12,475 nucleotides of DNA from Fimenecus sp045655645 (GTDB lineage Bacteria > Bacillota > Clostridia > Oscillospirales > Acutalibacteraceae), in assembly GCA_045655645.1 (NCBI GenBank), contig JAZOPS010000010.1:1-12475 (forward strand). Reading direction: 5' to 3'. How positions within the stretch are numbered: position 1 is the stretch's first letter; the number at the start of each line of letters is the position of its first letter. The notes beneath the pieces are model-generated. The model had not been told where the DNA came from, made no database searches, and was given only the letters and a program-made list of their open reading frames with translations. The position numbers and the translations under genes are program-made. Below are positions 1 through 6,864 of the stretch, one piece after another.

Positions 1-1
1 G

Positions 2-766
2 CATTGGCGTCGTCATCGTGAGCGCTGTAATGGTTCACTTTTCTGGCAGTATAATGACTGTTGGCAGGCACCTTCATGGGCAAGTGTCGACTATACAGGT
101 AAGTGGAAGGCTCTCCAATATTCTGCCAGACATTTCTTTGAACCACTTTGTGTTTCTGTTGAAGAAACAGATAAGGACTATAAAGTCTACATTCTCAACG
201 ATACATTGAAAGAACATAATGTAAAGGTAAGTGTATGTCTTTCAACTCTTGACGGCAAGGTTTTATATGAAAACACTAATACGGCAGATTTAATGGTTAG
301 GGTCGGCGCTAATTCAAGAGTTATGTTCGAAAAGGGCAATATAACAGGTGATAAGAAGAATATGTTCTTATCAGTTAAACTTTATGAAAACGGAAAAGTA
401 GTTTCAGAAAGAACAAAGATTTTTGTTCCTGACCGTGATTTAAAACTTAAAGCAAATACAATTAAAAAATCTGTTTCTTATGAAAACGGTGAAATCGTTG
501 TTAAACTTGTTTCTCCTGTATTCTGCCGTAGTGTTATGGTTGATATTGAAGATTTTAGAGAGCCATTTTCTGATAACTATTTCGATTTGCTTCCAAACGA
601 AGAAAAAATTATAACAGTTAAAGCGGATAAAGAATACGCAGTAACAGTAAAATCTCTTGCAGATATTCCTGTGAAAGGTTCAAAACTCAAAACAAATCTT
701 TTCAGAGCAAAGTTCTTTGTTGAGCCTGAAAATCTTGCAAACTGGTTTTACTATACAGTAAATTAA
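2..766 (+). CDS. beta-mannosidase, GH2 family, C-terminal part (5' truncated)
   Basis: The reading frame is open from base 2 to the TAA at 764-766, giving 254 residues with no start because the gene begins outside the window. Near the left edge the frame reads RCNGSLFWQYNDCW, then SWASVDYTGKWKALQY and ARHFFEPL. This is the conserved end of the TIM barrel in GH2 beta-mannosidases, where the WQxND stretch lies after the catalytic nucleophile. The remaining ~200 residues look like the beta-sandwich domains that follow the barrel in this family. Members hydrolyse terminal beta-1,4-mannose from manno-oligosaccharides and are usually cytoplasmic. The catalytic glutamates lie upstream of the window and cannot be checked. 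No terminator follows; the next gene has its own promoter 3 bases after the stop. Another GH2 activity is possible, but the motif spelling favours mannosidase. Confidence 0.85.
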   Translation, partial: HWRRHRERCNGSLFWQYNDCWQAPSWASVDYTGKWKALQYSARHFFEPLCVSVEETDKDYKVYILNDTLKEHNVKVSVCLSTLDGKVLYENTNTADLMVRVGANSRVMFEKGNITGDKKNMFLSVKLYENGKVVSERTKIFVPDRDLKLKANTIKKSVSYENGEIVVKLVSPVFCRSVMVDIEDFREPFSDNYFDLLPNEEKIITVKADKEYAVTVKSLADIPVKGSKLKTNLFRAKFFVEPENLANWFYYTVN

Positions 767-768
767 AG

Positions 769-797
769 TTGATTTTTTACCGTCAAAATAATATAAT
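769..797 (+). promoter_or_regulatory. sigma-A type promoter of the lipoprotein gene
   Basis: TTGATT at 769-774 and TATAAT at 792-797 are separated by 17 bases, the optimal spacing for the housekeeping sigma factor. The predicted start of transcription is near 804, just before the ribosome binding site GAAAGGA (about 805-811). This gives a very short leader for the gene at 820. Confidence 0.65.
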
Positions 798-819
798 ATA
801 ACCCGAAAGGATTGATATT

Positions 820-1428
820 ATGAAAAGATTTATATTAGTTTCGCTTGCGTTGATAATGGCTTTATCCTTCGCAGCTTGTAATAATAAAGAACCATCAACA
901 CCACAAGAAACAGTGGCGATTGATGGCGAAATGTTAAAAGCAGATTGGCAAAGTGGAAAAATAGTTTTTCCAAATGGAAACTCTGTTCAACTCCCTTGCA
1001 AAGTCAGTGATTTTATGGAACAAAGCGGATTGAAAATCGGCAATGAAAGTGTTCTTGGCGATAAGGTTTTAGCACCAAGAGAAACCGTAACACTTAATAT
1101 TGTTGGCGAAGGTGTTAGTTTTAAAGTTACAGTAAGAAACACAAGTTCAAAACCGGAGTTGCCTTATAAAGATGCAAATGTGGTTGCTTATAGCTTTAAT
1201 AACACTACTGAAGGCAACAGACAAATTAAGTTTGCTGGCACTTTGACACCAGGGGCTACTCGTGATGCAGTTGAAGATGCATTAGGCCGTCCAAAAGGAC
1301 AAAAGAAAGACGATACTTTATATTACTATGTTGGCAAGAATGAAAAGGATAGAAATGTTAAATTAACGGTTTCATTTAATTCTGATGATATAGTAAATTC
1401 TGTGGCATACCAAATTGTTTACAACTAA
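820..1428 (+). CDS. predicted lipoprotein of unknown function
   Basis: The protein has 202 residues and its function is not recognised. Residues 1-20 form a lipoprotein signal: MKR, a hydrophobic stretch, then the lipobox LSFAAC with Cys20 as the predicted lipidated residue. The mature protein should therefore be anchored to the outer face of the membrane. A polar linker (NNKEPSTPQE) follows. Two parts can be distinguished: residues ~33-110 (KIVFPNGNSVQLP...) and residues ~125-202. The second contains GTLTPGATRDAVEDALGRP, which resembles the BamE/SmpA-like pattern where a G-x-T segment and helix precede an LGxP turn and beta-strands. That fold assignment is inference only. The ATG at 820 is preceded by GAAAGGA at a normal distance. 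The gene is monocistronic, between its own promoter and a terminator. Confidence 0.8.
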   Translation: MKRFILVSLALIMALSFAACNNKEPSTPQETVAIDGEMLKADWQSGKIVFPNGNSVQLPCKVSDFMEQSGLKIGNESVLGDKVLAPRETVTLNIVGEGVSFKVTVRNTSSKPELPYKDANVVAYSFNNTTEGNRQIKFAGTLTPGATRDAVEDALGRPKGQKKDDTLYYYVGKNEKDRNVKLTVSFNSDDIVNSVAYQIVYN

Positions 1429-1464
1429 AAAATACGGTAAGGTATTTAGCCTTACCGTATTTTT
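1428..1464. terminator. bidirectional intrinsic terminator between the lipoprotein gene and mtaB
   Basis: AATACGGTAAGG (1431-1442) is fully complementary to CCTTACCGTATT (1450-1461), with a 7-base loop. A T-run follows on the plus strand. The A-run before it serves as the T-run on the minus strand. It lies exactly between two converging genes, ending at 1428 (plus) and 1469 (minus), so it can stop both. Confidence 0.9.
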
Positions 1465-1468
1465 AATT

Positions 1469-2749
1469 TTATTCACCTATGCAAAAATCATCTTGAACTG
1501 ATTTAATTGTAACATTAACAATTTTACCAATTTCAACATCACCAACAACTTTAACTGGTGTGTAATTTGCAGTATATCCTAAATACATTCCGTCATCTTG
1601 GCGGGTTTCAATAAGCACAGAGAGTGTTTTGCCGATTTGAGCATTTAAAAAATCTTGGCGGATTTTTTCTGCAACAATTGATAATTCTTTCACTCTTTGA
1701 GCCTTGACAGATTTCTCAATTTGACCGTCCATTCTGTCAGCAACAGTACCACTTCTGCGAGAGTAGGGGAAAATGTGAATTTTCTCAAATCCAACTTTCT
1801 CTGCAAAAAACTTTGTTGTTTCAAAATCTTCTTGGGTTTCTTTTGGAAAACCGACCATAATATCAGTTGTAAGCGTGCAGTCTTTAAAATTTACCCTGAG
1901 TTTTTGGCAAAGTGCAAAATATTCATCACTTGTATAATGACGATTCATATTCTTAAGAGTTTTGTCACAACCACTTTGTAATGAAATATGAAACTGAGGA
2001 CATAATTTTTCGCATTTAGCGAGCTTTCCAATCAATTCATCTGTAATATGGTCAGGCTCAAGTGAACCTAAACGAATTCTCTCGATTTTTTCGTTTTCAC
2101 TCACTGCAAAAACTGCGTCAGCAAGGTCTAAATCACTGCCACGACCATAAGCCGAGAGATTTATTCCAACAAGCACGATTTCGCGATAACCGTTCTCTGC
2201 TAATGCGTTAACTTCCGCTTTGACACTATCAATATCCTTACAACGAACACGACCGCGAGCCTTTGGGATAATACAATATGAGCAAAATCTGTCGCAACCG
2301 TCTTCAATTTTTAAAGTTGCTCTTGTGCGTTCTTCAAAATCGCTTATACCACTTGAAACAAGTGCTTCACCACTTTGGTGTTGCTCTAAATGTATAACTC
2401 TGCAAGATGCAGAAAAATATTCGTTAAGAGAAGATACCAATAATTTGTTATTTTTATTACCCAAAACAATGTCTGCTTCTATAAGTTGCTCTGCCATTTC
2501 AGGAAAAGACTGTGGCATACATCCCGTGAGTACAATTGTGCTTTGGGGATATTTCTTTTTATAATGACGAACACATTGTCTAGTTTTTCTGTCACTTTCA
2601 CTTGTAACTGTGCAAGAGTTTATGACGAATACAGAAGCTTCTGTTTCATCGTCAGTAATCTCATATCCATTTTTCTTTAATTGTTCTCGCATTTCTTGGG
2701 TTTCATATTGATTAACCTTGCACCCAAGAGTGTGAAAAAACACTTTCAT
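1469..2749 (-). CDS. mtaB: tRNA t6A37 methylthiotransferase MtaB
   Basis: A radical-SAM methylthiotransferase of 426 residues that converts t6A37 to ms2t6A37 in tRNAs decoding ANN codons. Domains in order: an N-terminal UPF0004 domain with three cluster-binding cysteines (Cys10 in HTLGCKVNQYE, Cys46 in NSCTVTS, Cys77 in TGCMP); a radical SAM core with CxxxCxxC at Cys152, Cys156 and Cys159 (DGCDRFCSYCIIP); and a C-terminal TRAM domain (~365-426). LGCKVNQYE is typical of MtaB rather than MiaB or RimO. The frame stays open 88 codons further upstream, but that part would overlap dacA and looks non-coding. The ATG at 2749 gives the canonical MKVFFHTLGCK start and has GGTG five bases upstream. An ATG six codons earlier (2767) is a less likely alternative. 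It is divergent from dacA and shares a bidirectional terminator with the preceding gene. Confidence 0.95.
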   Translation of the reverse strand: MKVFFHTLGCKVNQYETQEMREQLKKNGYEITDDETEASVFVINSCTVTSESDRKTRQCVRHYKKKYPQSTIVLTGCMPQSFPEMAEQLIEADIVLGNKNNKLLVSSLNEYFSASCRVIHLEQHQSGEALVSSGISDFEERTRATLKIEDGCDRFCSYCIIPKARGRVRCKDIDSVKAEVNALAENGYREIVLVGINLSAYGRGSDLDLADAVFAVSENEKIERIRLGSLEPDHITDELIGKLAKCEKLCPQFHISLQSGCDKTLKNMNRHYTSDEYFALCQKLRVNFKDCTLTTDIMVGFPKETQEDFETTKFFAEKVGFEKIHIFPYSRRSGTVADRMDGQIEKSVKAQRVKELSIVAEKIRQDFLNAQIGKTLSVLIETRQDDGMYLGYTANYTPVKVVGDVEIGKIVNVTIKSVQDDFCIGE

Positions 2750-2838
2750 ATTATCACCAAAAGACATTATAACATATATTTTATATTTTTCATATAACAA
2801 TTTGTCCCATTCATATATTTTTGTGTGGAGGGATAATA

Positions 2839-3990
2839 ATGAAGAAAATAATATCAGTTTTATTGTGCTTTTTAATGATAATGCCATTATCAGTAACAGC
2901 TTTTGCTCAGAATAATACATTAACAGACTCTTTAACGGCAAAGTCGGTTGTGTTGATGGAAATGTCAAGTGGAGAGATTTTGCTCTCAAAAAATCCCGAT
3001 GAAAAACTGCCACCTGCGTCCATTACAAAAATTATGACTATGCTACTTGTTATGGAAGCATTGGATGGTGGCAAAATCAAACTGGACGACATAGTCACAA
3101 CAAGCAAAAATGCGTCTTCAAAAGGTGGCTCACAAATCTGGCTTAAAGAAGGCGAGCAGATGACAGTTAATGAAATGCTCAAAGCAACGGCAATAGGTAG
3201 TGCCAACGATGCGTGTACTGCTTTAGGTGAGCATGTCGCTGGTGGTGAAACGGAATTTGTTGCAATGATGAATCAAAGAGCAAAAGAACTTGGAATGAAT
3301 AATACTAATTTTGAAAATCCGTCAGGACTTGATGATACTGCCGAAAATCATTATTCAACAGCCCGTGATGTTGCAATTATGAGTTGCGAACTTATGAAGC
3401 ACGAGAAAATCAAAGAATATACAACAGTCTGGATGGATTCTTTAAGAAATGGTGAAACAGAACTTGTAAACACTAACAGATTAGTCCGTTTTTATGAGGG
3501 TACAACAGGGGTGAAAACGGGAACAACAAGCAAAGCGGGATATTGTGTCAGTGCATCTGCCAAGCGTGACGGAATGGAACTTGTAGCAGTAGTTCTTGGT
3601 AGTGATAACAGTACAGAGCGTTTTGAAGATGCTAAAAAACTTCTTAATTGGGGCTTTGCAAATTATACAGTATACCAACCTATGGTAGATACATCTCTAA
3701 TTACAAATGTGAATGTGCTTTATGGTAAAGAAAATATAATCGCACCTGTTACCAAAGATATTAAACCAATACTCATAAAAAAGGGTACAGAAGACAAGAT
3801 AACTCAACGAGTTGACATCTGTCTTGATGTTGAAGCACCCGTTGAAAAAGGGCAAAAACTTGGAACAGTATATTTTGAAACGGATGGCGAAACAATAACT
3901 TCTTGCCCCATTATAAGTGAGAATTATGTCGAACAAAGAAATTGGTTCTTTGTATTCTGCGCCTTATGGTCAAGTTTTGCAAAAAAATAA
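2839..3990 (+). CDS. D-alanyl-D-alanine carboxypeptidase, S11 family (DacA/DacF-like PBP5)
   Basis: A low-molecular-weight penicillin-binding protein of 383 residues that removes the terminal D-Ala from peptidoglycan pentapeptides outside the membrane. Residues 1-23 are a Sec signal peptide (MKK, hydrophobic core, probable cleavage after AFA). All three active-site motifs are present: SITK with Ser61 and Lys64, SAN at 121-123, and KTG at 216-218. Residues ~280-360 match the beta-rich PBP5 C-terminal domain. The last ~16 residues (NWFFVFCALWSSFAKK) are aromatic and amphipathic, as expected for the C-terminal membrane anchor. The ATG at 2839 was chosen because GGAGG at 2827-2831 sits 7 bases upstream; a TTG at 2821 opens the same frame but overlaps the ribosome binding site. 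It is divergent from mtaB with 89 bases between them. Assignment to DacA, DacB or DacF paralogue cannot be made. Confidence 0.93.
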   Translation: MKKIISVLLCFLMIMPLSVTAFAQNNTLTDSLTAKSVVLMEMSSGEILLSKNPDEKLPPASITKIMTMLLVMEALDGGKIKLDDIVTTSKNASSKGGSQIWLKEGEQMTVNEMLKATAIGSANDACTALGEHVAGGETEFVAMMNQRAKELGMNNTNFENPSGLDDTAENHYSTARDVAIMSCELMKHEKIKEYTTVWMDSLRNGETELVNTNRLVRFYEGTTGVKTGTTSKAGYCVSASAKRDGMELVAVVLGSDNSTERFEDAKKLLNWGFANYTVYQPMVDTSLITNVNVLYGKENIIAPVTKDIKPILIKKGTEDKITQRVDICLDVEAPVEKGQKLGTVYFETDGETITSCPIISENYVEQRNWFFVFCALWSSFAKK

Positions 3991-4011
3991 TATAAAATTA
4001 CTAAATATCTA

Positions 4012-4040
4012 TTGAAAAATATCATTGTTTAGGGTAAAAT
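4012..4040 (+). promoter_or_regulatory. sigma-A type promoter of pgi
   Basis: TTGAAA at 4012-4017 and TAAAAT at 4035-4040 are 17 bases apart, in the 87-base gap between the carboxypeptidase gene and pgi. The ribosome binding site GAGGA (4063-4067) follows. Confidence 0.6.
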
Positions 4041-4077
4041 ATTATAAAACCAATGGCAAAGCGAGGACTAATTTAAA

Positions 4078-5415
4078 ATGGCATTAAAGCTTAATGACAA
4101 ATATGTGAAGAACTTTATCAGTGCAGAAGAACTTAATGCAATGGCTCCAGCTGTTGAAGATGCACATGAAAAAATCGTTAATAAATCAGGTGAAGGCTCA
4201 GACTTTTTAGGCTGGGTTGACCTTCCTGTAAATTATGATAAAGAAGAGTTTGACAGAATTAAAAAAGCAGCAGATAAAATCAAGAGCGATTCAAAAGCAC
4301 TTGTTGTTATCGGTATCGGTGGCTCATATCTTGGCGCTCGTGCTGCAATTGAATTCTGCACATCTCAAAACTATAACTTGGTGTCAAAAGACACACCAAA
4401 CATCTATTTCAGCGGTAACTCAATCAGCGGTAACTCACTTTCTGAACTTGTTGACCTTGTAAAAGATGTTGATTTCTCAATCAATGTTATCTCAAAATCA
4501 GGTACAACAACTGAACCTGCTATTGCATTCCGTATTTTCCGTGAACTTCTTATCGAAAAATATGGCGAAGAAGAAGCAGCAAAGAGAATTTATGTTACAA
4601 CTGATAAAGAAAAAGGAACACTCAAAGAGTTCTCTGATAAAGCAGGCTATGAAACATTCGTGGTGCCTGATGATGTTGGTGGCAGATATTCAGTTCTTAC
4701 TGCAGTTGGTCTTCTTCCAATTGCCGTTGCAGGAATTGATATCCAAAAAATGATGCAGGGTGCAGCTGATGCTCGTGAAGCTTATAGCGTTTGCGATATG
4801 GAAAAGAATGATTGCTATAAATATGCAGCAATCCGTAACATTCTTTTAGGAAAAGGCAAAGCAGTTGAACTTATGGTTGCTTATGAACCTGATTTCACAA
4901 TGATGAATGAATGGTTCAAACAGCTCTTTGGCGAAAGCGAAGGCAAAGACGGCAAGGGTATTTTCCCTGCAAGTGTTGTTTGTTCAACAGACCTTCACTC
5001 AATGGGCCAATATATTCAAGACGGCGTGAGAATGCTCTTTGAAACATCTGTTATGTTTACAAAGCCCAAGAGAGAAGTTAGCATCAAAGAAGACGAAGTT
5101 AATGCTGATGGTCTTAACTTCCTTGCAGGCAAGACAATGGACTTTGTTAACCGTAAGGCTTATGAAGGCACATTGCTCGCTCATGTTGATGGTGGCGTGC
5201 CAAACATCTGTATCGAAGTGCCAGAGATGAACGAATATGAATTCGGTTATCTTGTATACTTCTTTGAAAAGGCTTGTGCAATTTCAGGCTATGTTCTTGG
5301 TGTTAACCCATTCAACCAGCCAGGTGTTGAGAGCTACAAAAAGAATATGTTTGCTCTTCTTGGTAAACCAGGCTACGAAGCACAACAAGCAGAACTTTTA
5401 GCACGTCTTGGCTAA
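4078..5415 (+). CDS. pgi: glucose-6-phosphate isomerase
   Basis: Interconverts glucose 6-phosphate and fructose 6-phosphate in cytoplasmic glycolysis and gluconeogenesis. At 445 residues it is the short form typical of Firmicutes. Visible motifs: the phosphate-binding loop GIGGSYLGARA (~79-89); SKSGTTTE (~139-146); the first PGI signature DVGGRYSVLTAVG (~199-211, including Arg203); ESEGKDGKG with the likely catalytic Glu286; His307 in STDLHSMGQ; and the second signature FNQPGVESYK with Lys421. All key residues are present, so it should be active. The start ATG has GAGGA about 10 bases upstream. Codon use is smooth and the gene reads as highly expressed. It has its own promoter and is followed after 61 bases by a P-loop gene with no terminator between them, so the two are probably co-transcribed. 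Confidence 0.97.
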   Translation: MALKLNDKYVKNFISAEELNAMAPAVEDAHEKIVNKSGEGSDFLGWVDLPVNYDKEEFDRIKKAADKIKSDSKALVVIGIGGSYLGARAAIEFCTSQNYNLVSKDTPNIYFSGNSISGNSLSELVDLVKDVDFSINVISKSGTTTEPAIAFRIFRELLIEKYGEEEAAKRIYVTTDKEKGTLKEFSDKAGYETFVVPDDVGGRYSVLTAVGLLPIAVAGIDIQKMMQGAADAREAYSVCDMEKNDCYKYAAIRNILLGKGKAVELMVAYEPDFTMMNEWFKQLFGESEGKDGKGIFPASVVCSTDLHSMGQYIQDGVRMLFETSVMFTKPKREVSIKEDEVNADGLNFLAGKTMDFVNRKAYEGTLLAHVDGGVPNICIEVPEMNEYEFGYLVYFFEKACAISGYVLGVNPFNQPGVESYKKNMFALLGKPGYEAQQAELLARLG

Positions 5416-5476
5416 TTTAAATTCAGAAACGACCATCTTTTAGGGGATGGATAATAAATATATAGGAGGAGATAAT

Positions 5477-5905
5477 ATGATTTCTCTTATTATCGGTAAA
5501 AAAGGAACAGGAAAAACAAAAGTACTCGTTGAGCATGTTAATGATGCAGTTCACGTATCCAGCGGTAATGTTGTATGCGTTGAAAAAGAAACAAAGCTTA
5601 CATACGATGTAAACTATCGTGCAAGTCTTGTTGCAACAGATACTTTTTCAATCAACGGTTATGACGCATTCTACGGCTTCTTGAGCGGTATTTGTGCAGG
5701 TGACCACGATATTACAGATATCTTTGTTGACGCAACATACAGAATTGCAGAAGACAAAGAAAGAACAGGCGAAGCTCTTGCTAACTTCCTTAAAAAAGTT
5801 GACGAACTTTCAAAAATTTCTGATACAAAGTTCACATTCACAATTTCAAGCGATATGGAAGAACTTCCAGAAGCAATGTTTGAATATTGCACAAAAATCA
5901 ACTAA
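5477..5905 (+). CDS. small P-loop ATP-binding protein, function unknown
   Basis: The protein has 142 residues. The N-terminus, MISLIIGKKGTGKT, is a beta-strand followed by a textbook Walker A motif (residues 7-14, GxxGxGKT). A Walker B-like strand, DIFVDA, with Asp85 lies near the middle. A third strand, FTFTISSD (~119-126), could be the sensor strand, so the whole is consistent with a minimal P-loop NTPase core. No extra domain, membrane segment or signal is visible. Similar short proteins are, to my recollection, common in Clostridia as hypothetical ATP-binding proteins; no function is assigned here. The ATG at 5477 was chosen because AGGAGG at 5464-5469 is 7 bases upstream; an in-frame ATG at 5447 precedes that site and is unlikely. 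It lies downstream of pgi, probably on the same transcript, and ends at a strong terminator. Confidence 0.85.
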   Translation: MISLIIGKKGTGKTKVLVEHVNDAVHVSSGNVVCVEKETKLTYDVNYRASLVATDTFSINGYDAFYGFLSGICAGDHDITDIFVDATYRIAEDKERTGEALANFLKKVDELSKISDTKFTFTISSDMEELPEAMFEYCTKIN

Positions 5906-5918
5906 TTACATTTAGGAC

Positions 5919-5946
5919 ACGGCGAGGTTAATTCCTCGCCGTTTTT
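5919..5946 (+). terminator. intrinsic terminator of the pgi / P-loop transcript
   Basis: A perfect 9-bp GC-rich stem: ACGGCGAGG (5919-5927) pairs with CCTCGCCGT (5934-5942), with a 6-base loop and an immediate run of five T. It lies 14 bases after the P-loop gene stop. Confidence 0.95.
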
Positions 5947-5980
5947 CTGCGTTTTTACTAAAATATTTTAATTTTTATTG

Positions 5981-6009
5981 TTGACAAAAACGAAATATAC
6001 ATATATAAT
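5981..6009 (+). promoter_or_regulatory. consensus sigma-A promoter of yceD-rpmF
   Basis: TTGACA (5981-5986) and TATAAT (6004-6009) are both exact consensus hexamers with exactly 17 bases between them. An A/T-rich tract at ~5951-5980 upstream resembles an UP element. This is the strongest promoter in the window, as fits a ribosomal-protein transcript. Transcription should start near 6016. Confidence 0.9.
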
Positions 6010-6016
6010 AATTCGG

Positions 6017-6039
6017 GTGAATAAGTAACAGTTATTCAC
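6017..6039 (+). repeat. inverted repeat at the predicted 5' end of the yceD-rpmF mRNA
   Basis: GTGAATAA (6017-6024) and TTATTCAC (6032-6039) form a perfect 8-bp inverted repeat with a 7-base spacer. It begins at about the predicted transcription start and ends just before the ribosome binding site. It could be a 5'-terminal hairpin that protects the mRNA, or a DNA operator. Its role is inference. Confidence 0.55.
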
Positions 6040-6056
6040 AGCGAAAGGTGAATGCA

Positions 6057-6551
6057 ATGCAAATTCAACTTGAACAGATATTTAATCTTGAAGGCTCTAA
6101 GAAAGAATTCGACTTTTCTTTTGAACCTGAATACTCTTTTTCTGATGATATTTCACTTGACGCGCCGGGTATTGCGGTTAGTGGTAAAATCGAGAATAAC
6201 ACCGGAATTGTGTCGTTGTCAGGAAAAGCTAAGTTTTCAGCAACCGTGGTTTGCAGTCGATGTGCCGAAGACTTCAAGAAAGATTTCGAAATTGAATTAG
6301 AGCATTTACTTGCAAAAAGCCTTGAAAATGACGAAAATGACGACTATATAATAGTTGAAAATTCGTTGTTGGATTTAGATTCACTTGTTTGTGAAGATAT
6401 CATTTTTTCATTGCCAATCAGTTTCTTGTGTGATGAAGATTGCAAAGGGCTTTGCGTAAAATGTGGTAAAAATCTTAACGAAGGCAAATGTGATTGCAAA
6501 AAAGATGTTGACCCACGAATGGCAGCTTTATTACAGTTGCTTGATGATTAG
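6057..6551 (+). CDS. yceD: YceD family protein (DUF177), 23S rRNA accumulation
   Basis: The protein has 164 residues. The YceD/DUF177 family is linked to accumulation of 23S rRNA in bacteria and is usually encoded directly before rpmF, as here. Sequence marks: CSRC at residues 66-69 after a beta-strand, then the cysteine-rich segment CDEDCKGLCVKCGKNLNEG (~125-143), and the conserved end DPRMAALLQLL. The cysteines suggest metal binding, although that is not established. The ATG at 6057 is preferred because AAAGGTG (6044-6050) lies 6 bases upstream; an in-frame GTG at 6048 falls inside that ribosome binding site. rpmF begins 39 bases downstream on the same transcript. Confidence 0.9.
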   Translation: MQIQLEQIFNLEGSKKEFDFSFEPEYSFSDDISLDAPGIAVSGKIENNTGIVSLSGKAKFSATVVCSRCAEDFKKDFEIELEHLLAKSLENDENDDYIIVENSLLDLDSLVCEDIIFSLPISFLCDEDCKGLCVKCGKNLNEGKCDCKKDVDPRMAALLQLLDD

Positions 6552-6590
6552 TTAATTATTATTGAAAATATTAAATGGAGGTTCCTCAAA

Positions 6591-6779
6591 ATGGCAGTAC
6601 CTAAGAGAAGAGTTTCTAAAACAAGAAGAGATAAAAGACGTTCAAACGTATGGAAGATGACAGCTCCTGAGCTTGTTAAGTGCCCAAATTGTGGCGGTTA
6701 CAAAAGACCACACAGAGTTTGCGGTGAATGCGGACAGTATAAGGGTAGACAAGTTGTTGCTCTTAAAGAAGAAGCTTAA
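6591..6779 (+). CDS. rpmF: 50S ribosomal protein L32
   Basis: A component of the large ribosomal subunit. The 62 residues begin MAVPKRRVSKTRRDKRRS, the basic start typical of bL32. It continues with a zinc ribbon: CPNC at 31-34 and CGEC at 44-47. This is therefore the zinc-binding form of L32, whose synthesis can depend on zinc in organisms with a zinc-free paralogue; none is visible here. GGAGGT at 6577-6582 lies 8 bases before the ATG. It is the second gene of the yceD-rpmF transcript and is followed by a terminator. Confidence 0.98.
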   Translation: MAVPKRRVSKTRRDKRRSNVWKMTAPELVKCPNCGGYKRPHRVCGECGQYKGRQVVALKEEA

Positions 6780-6800
6780 TTTTCTTTATTGATTAAAAGC

Positions 6801-6833
6801 AAGGCGGAAAGAACATTTTTCTCTCCGCCTTTT
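6801..6833 (+). terminator. intrinsic terminator after rpmF
   Basis: AAGGCGGA (6801-6808) pairs with TCCGCCTT (6824-6831) across a 15-base loop, followed by a short T-run to 6833. The T-run is only four bases and the loop is large. Some readthrough into the next gene, which has no clear promoter of its own, is plausible. Confidence 0.7.
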
Positions 6834-6864
6834 AGTCTTGCTTAAAATTAAAGGTGGTGATACT

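Noticed and set aside
18..209. 63-codon plus-strand frame at the left edge
   Set aside because: It lies out of frame over the clearly conserved GH2 reading frame.
2750..3013. N-terminal extension of mtaB by 88 codons on the minus strand
   Set aside because: It would overlap the start of dacA, has no conserved sequence, and the canonical MtaB start with a ribosome binding site lies at 2749.
4025..4048. Alternative pgi promoter TTGTTT with TATAAA
   Set aside because: The spacer is only 12 bases; the TTGAAA-N17-TAAAAT pair just upstream fits much better.
5433..5450. CCATC...GATGG hairpin between pgi and the P-loop gene
   Set aside because: Only a 5-bp stem with no T-run; too weak for a terminator.
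6048..6056. GTG start three codons before the yceD ATG
   Set aside because: The GTG lies inside the AAAGGTG ribosome binding site that serves the ATG at 6057.
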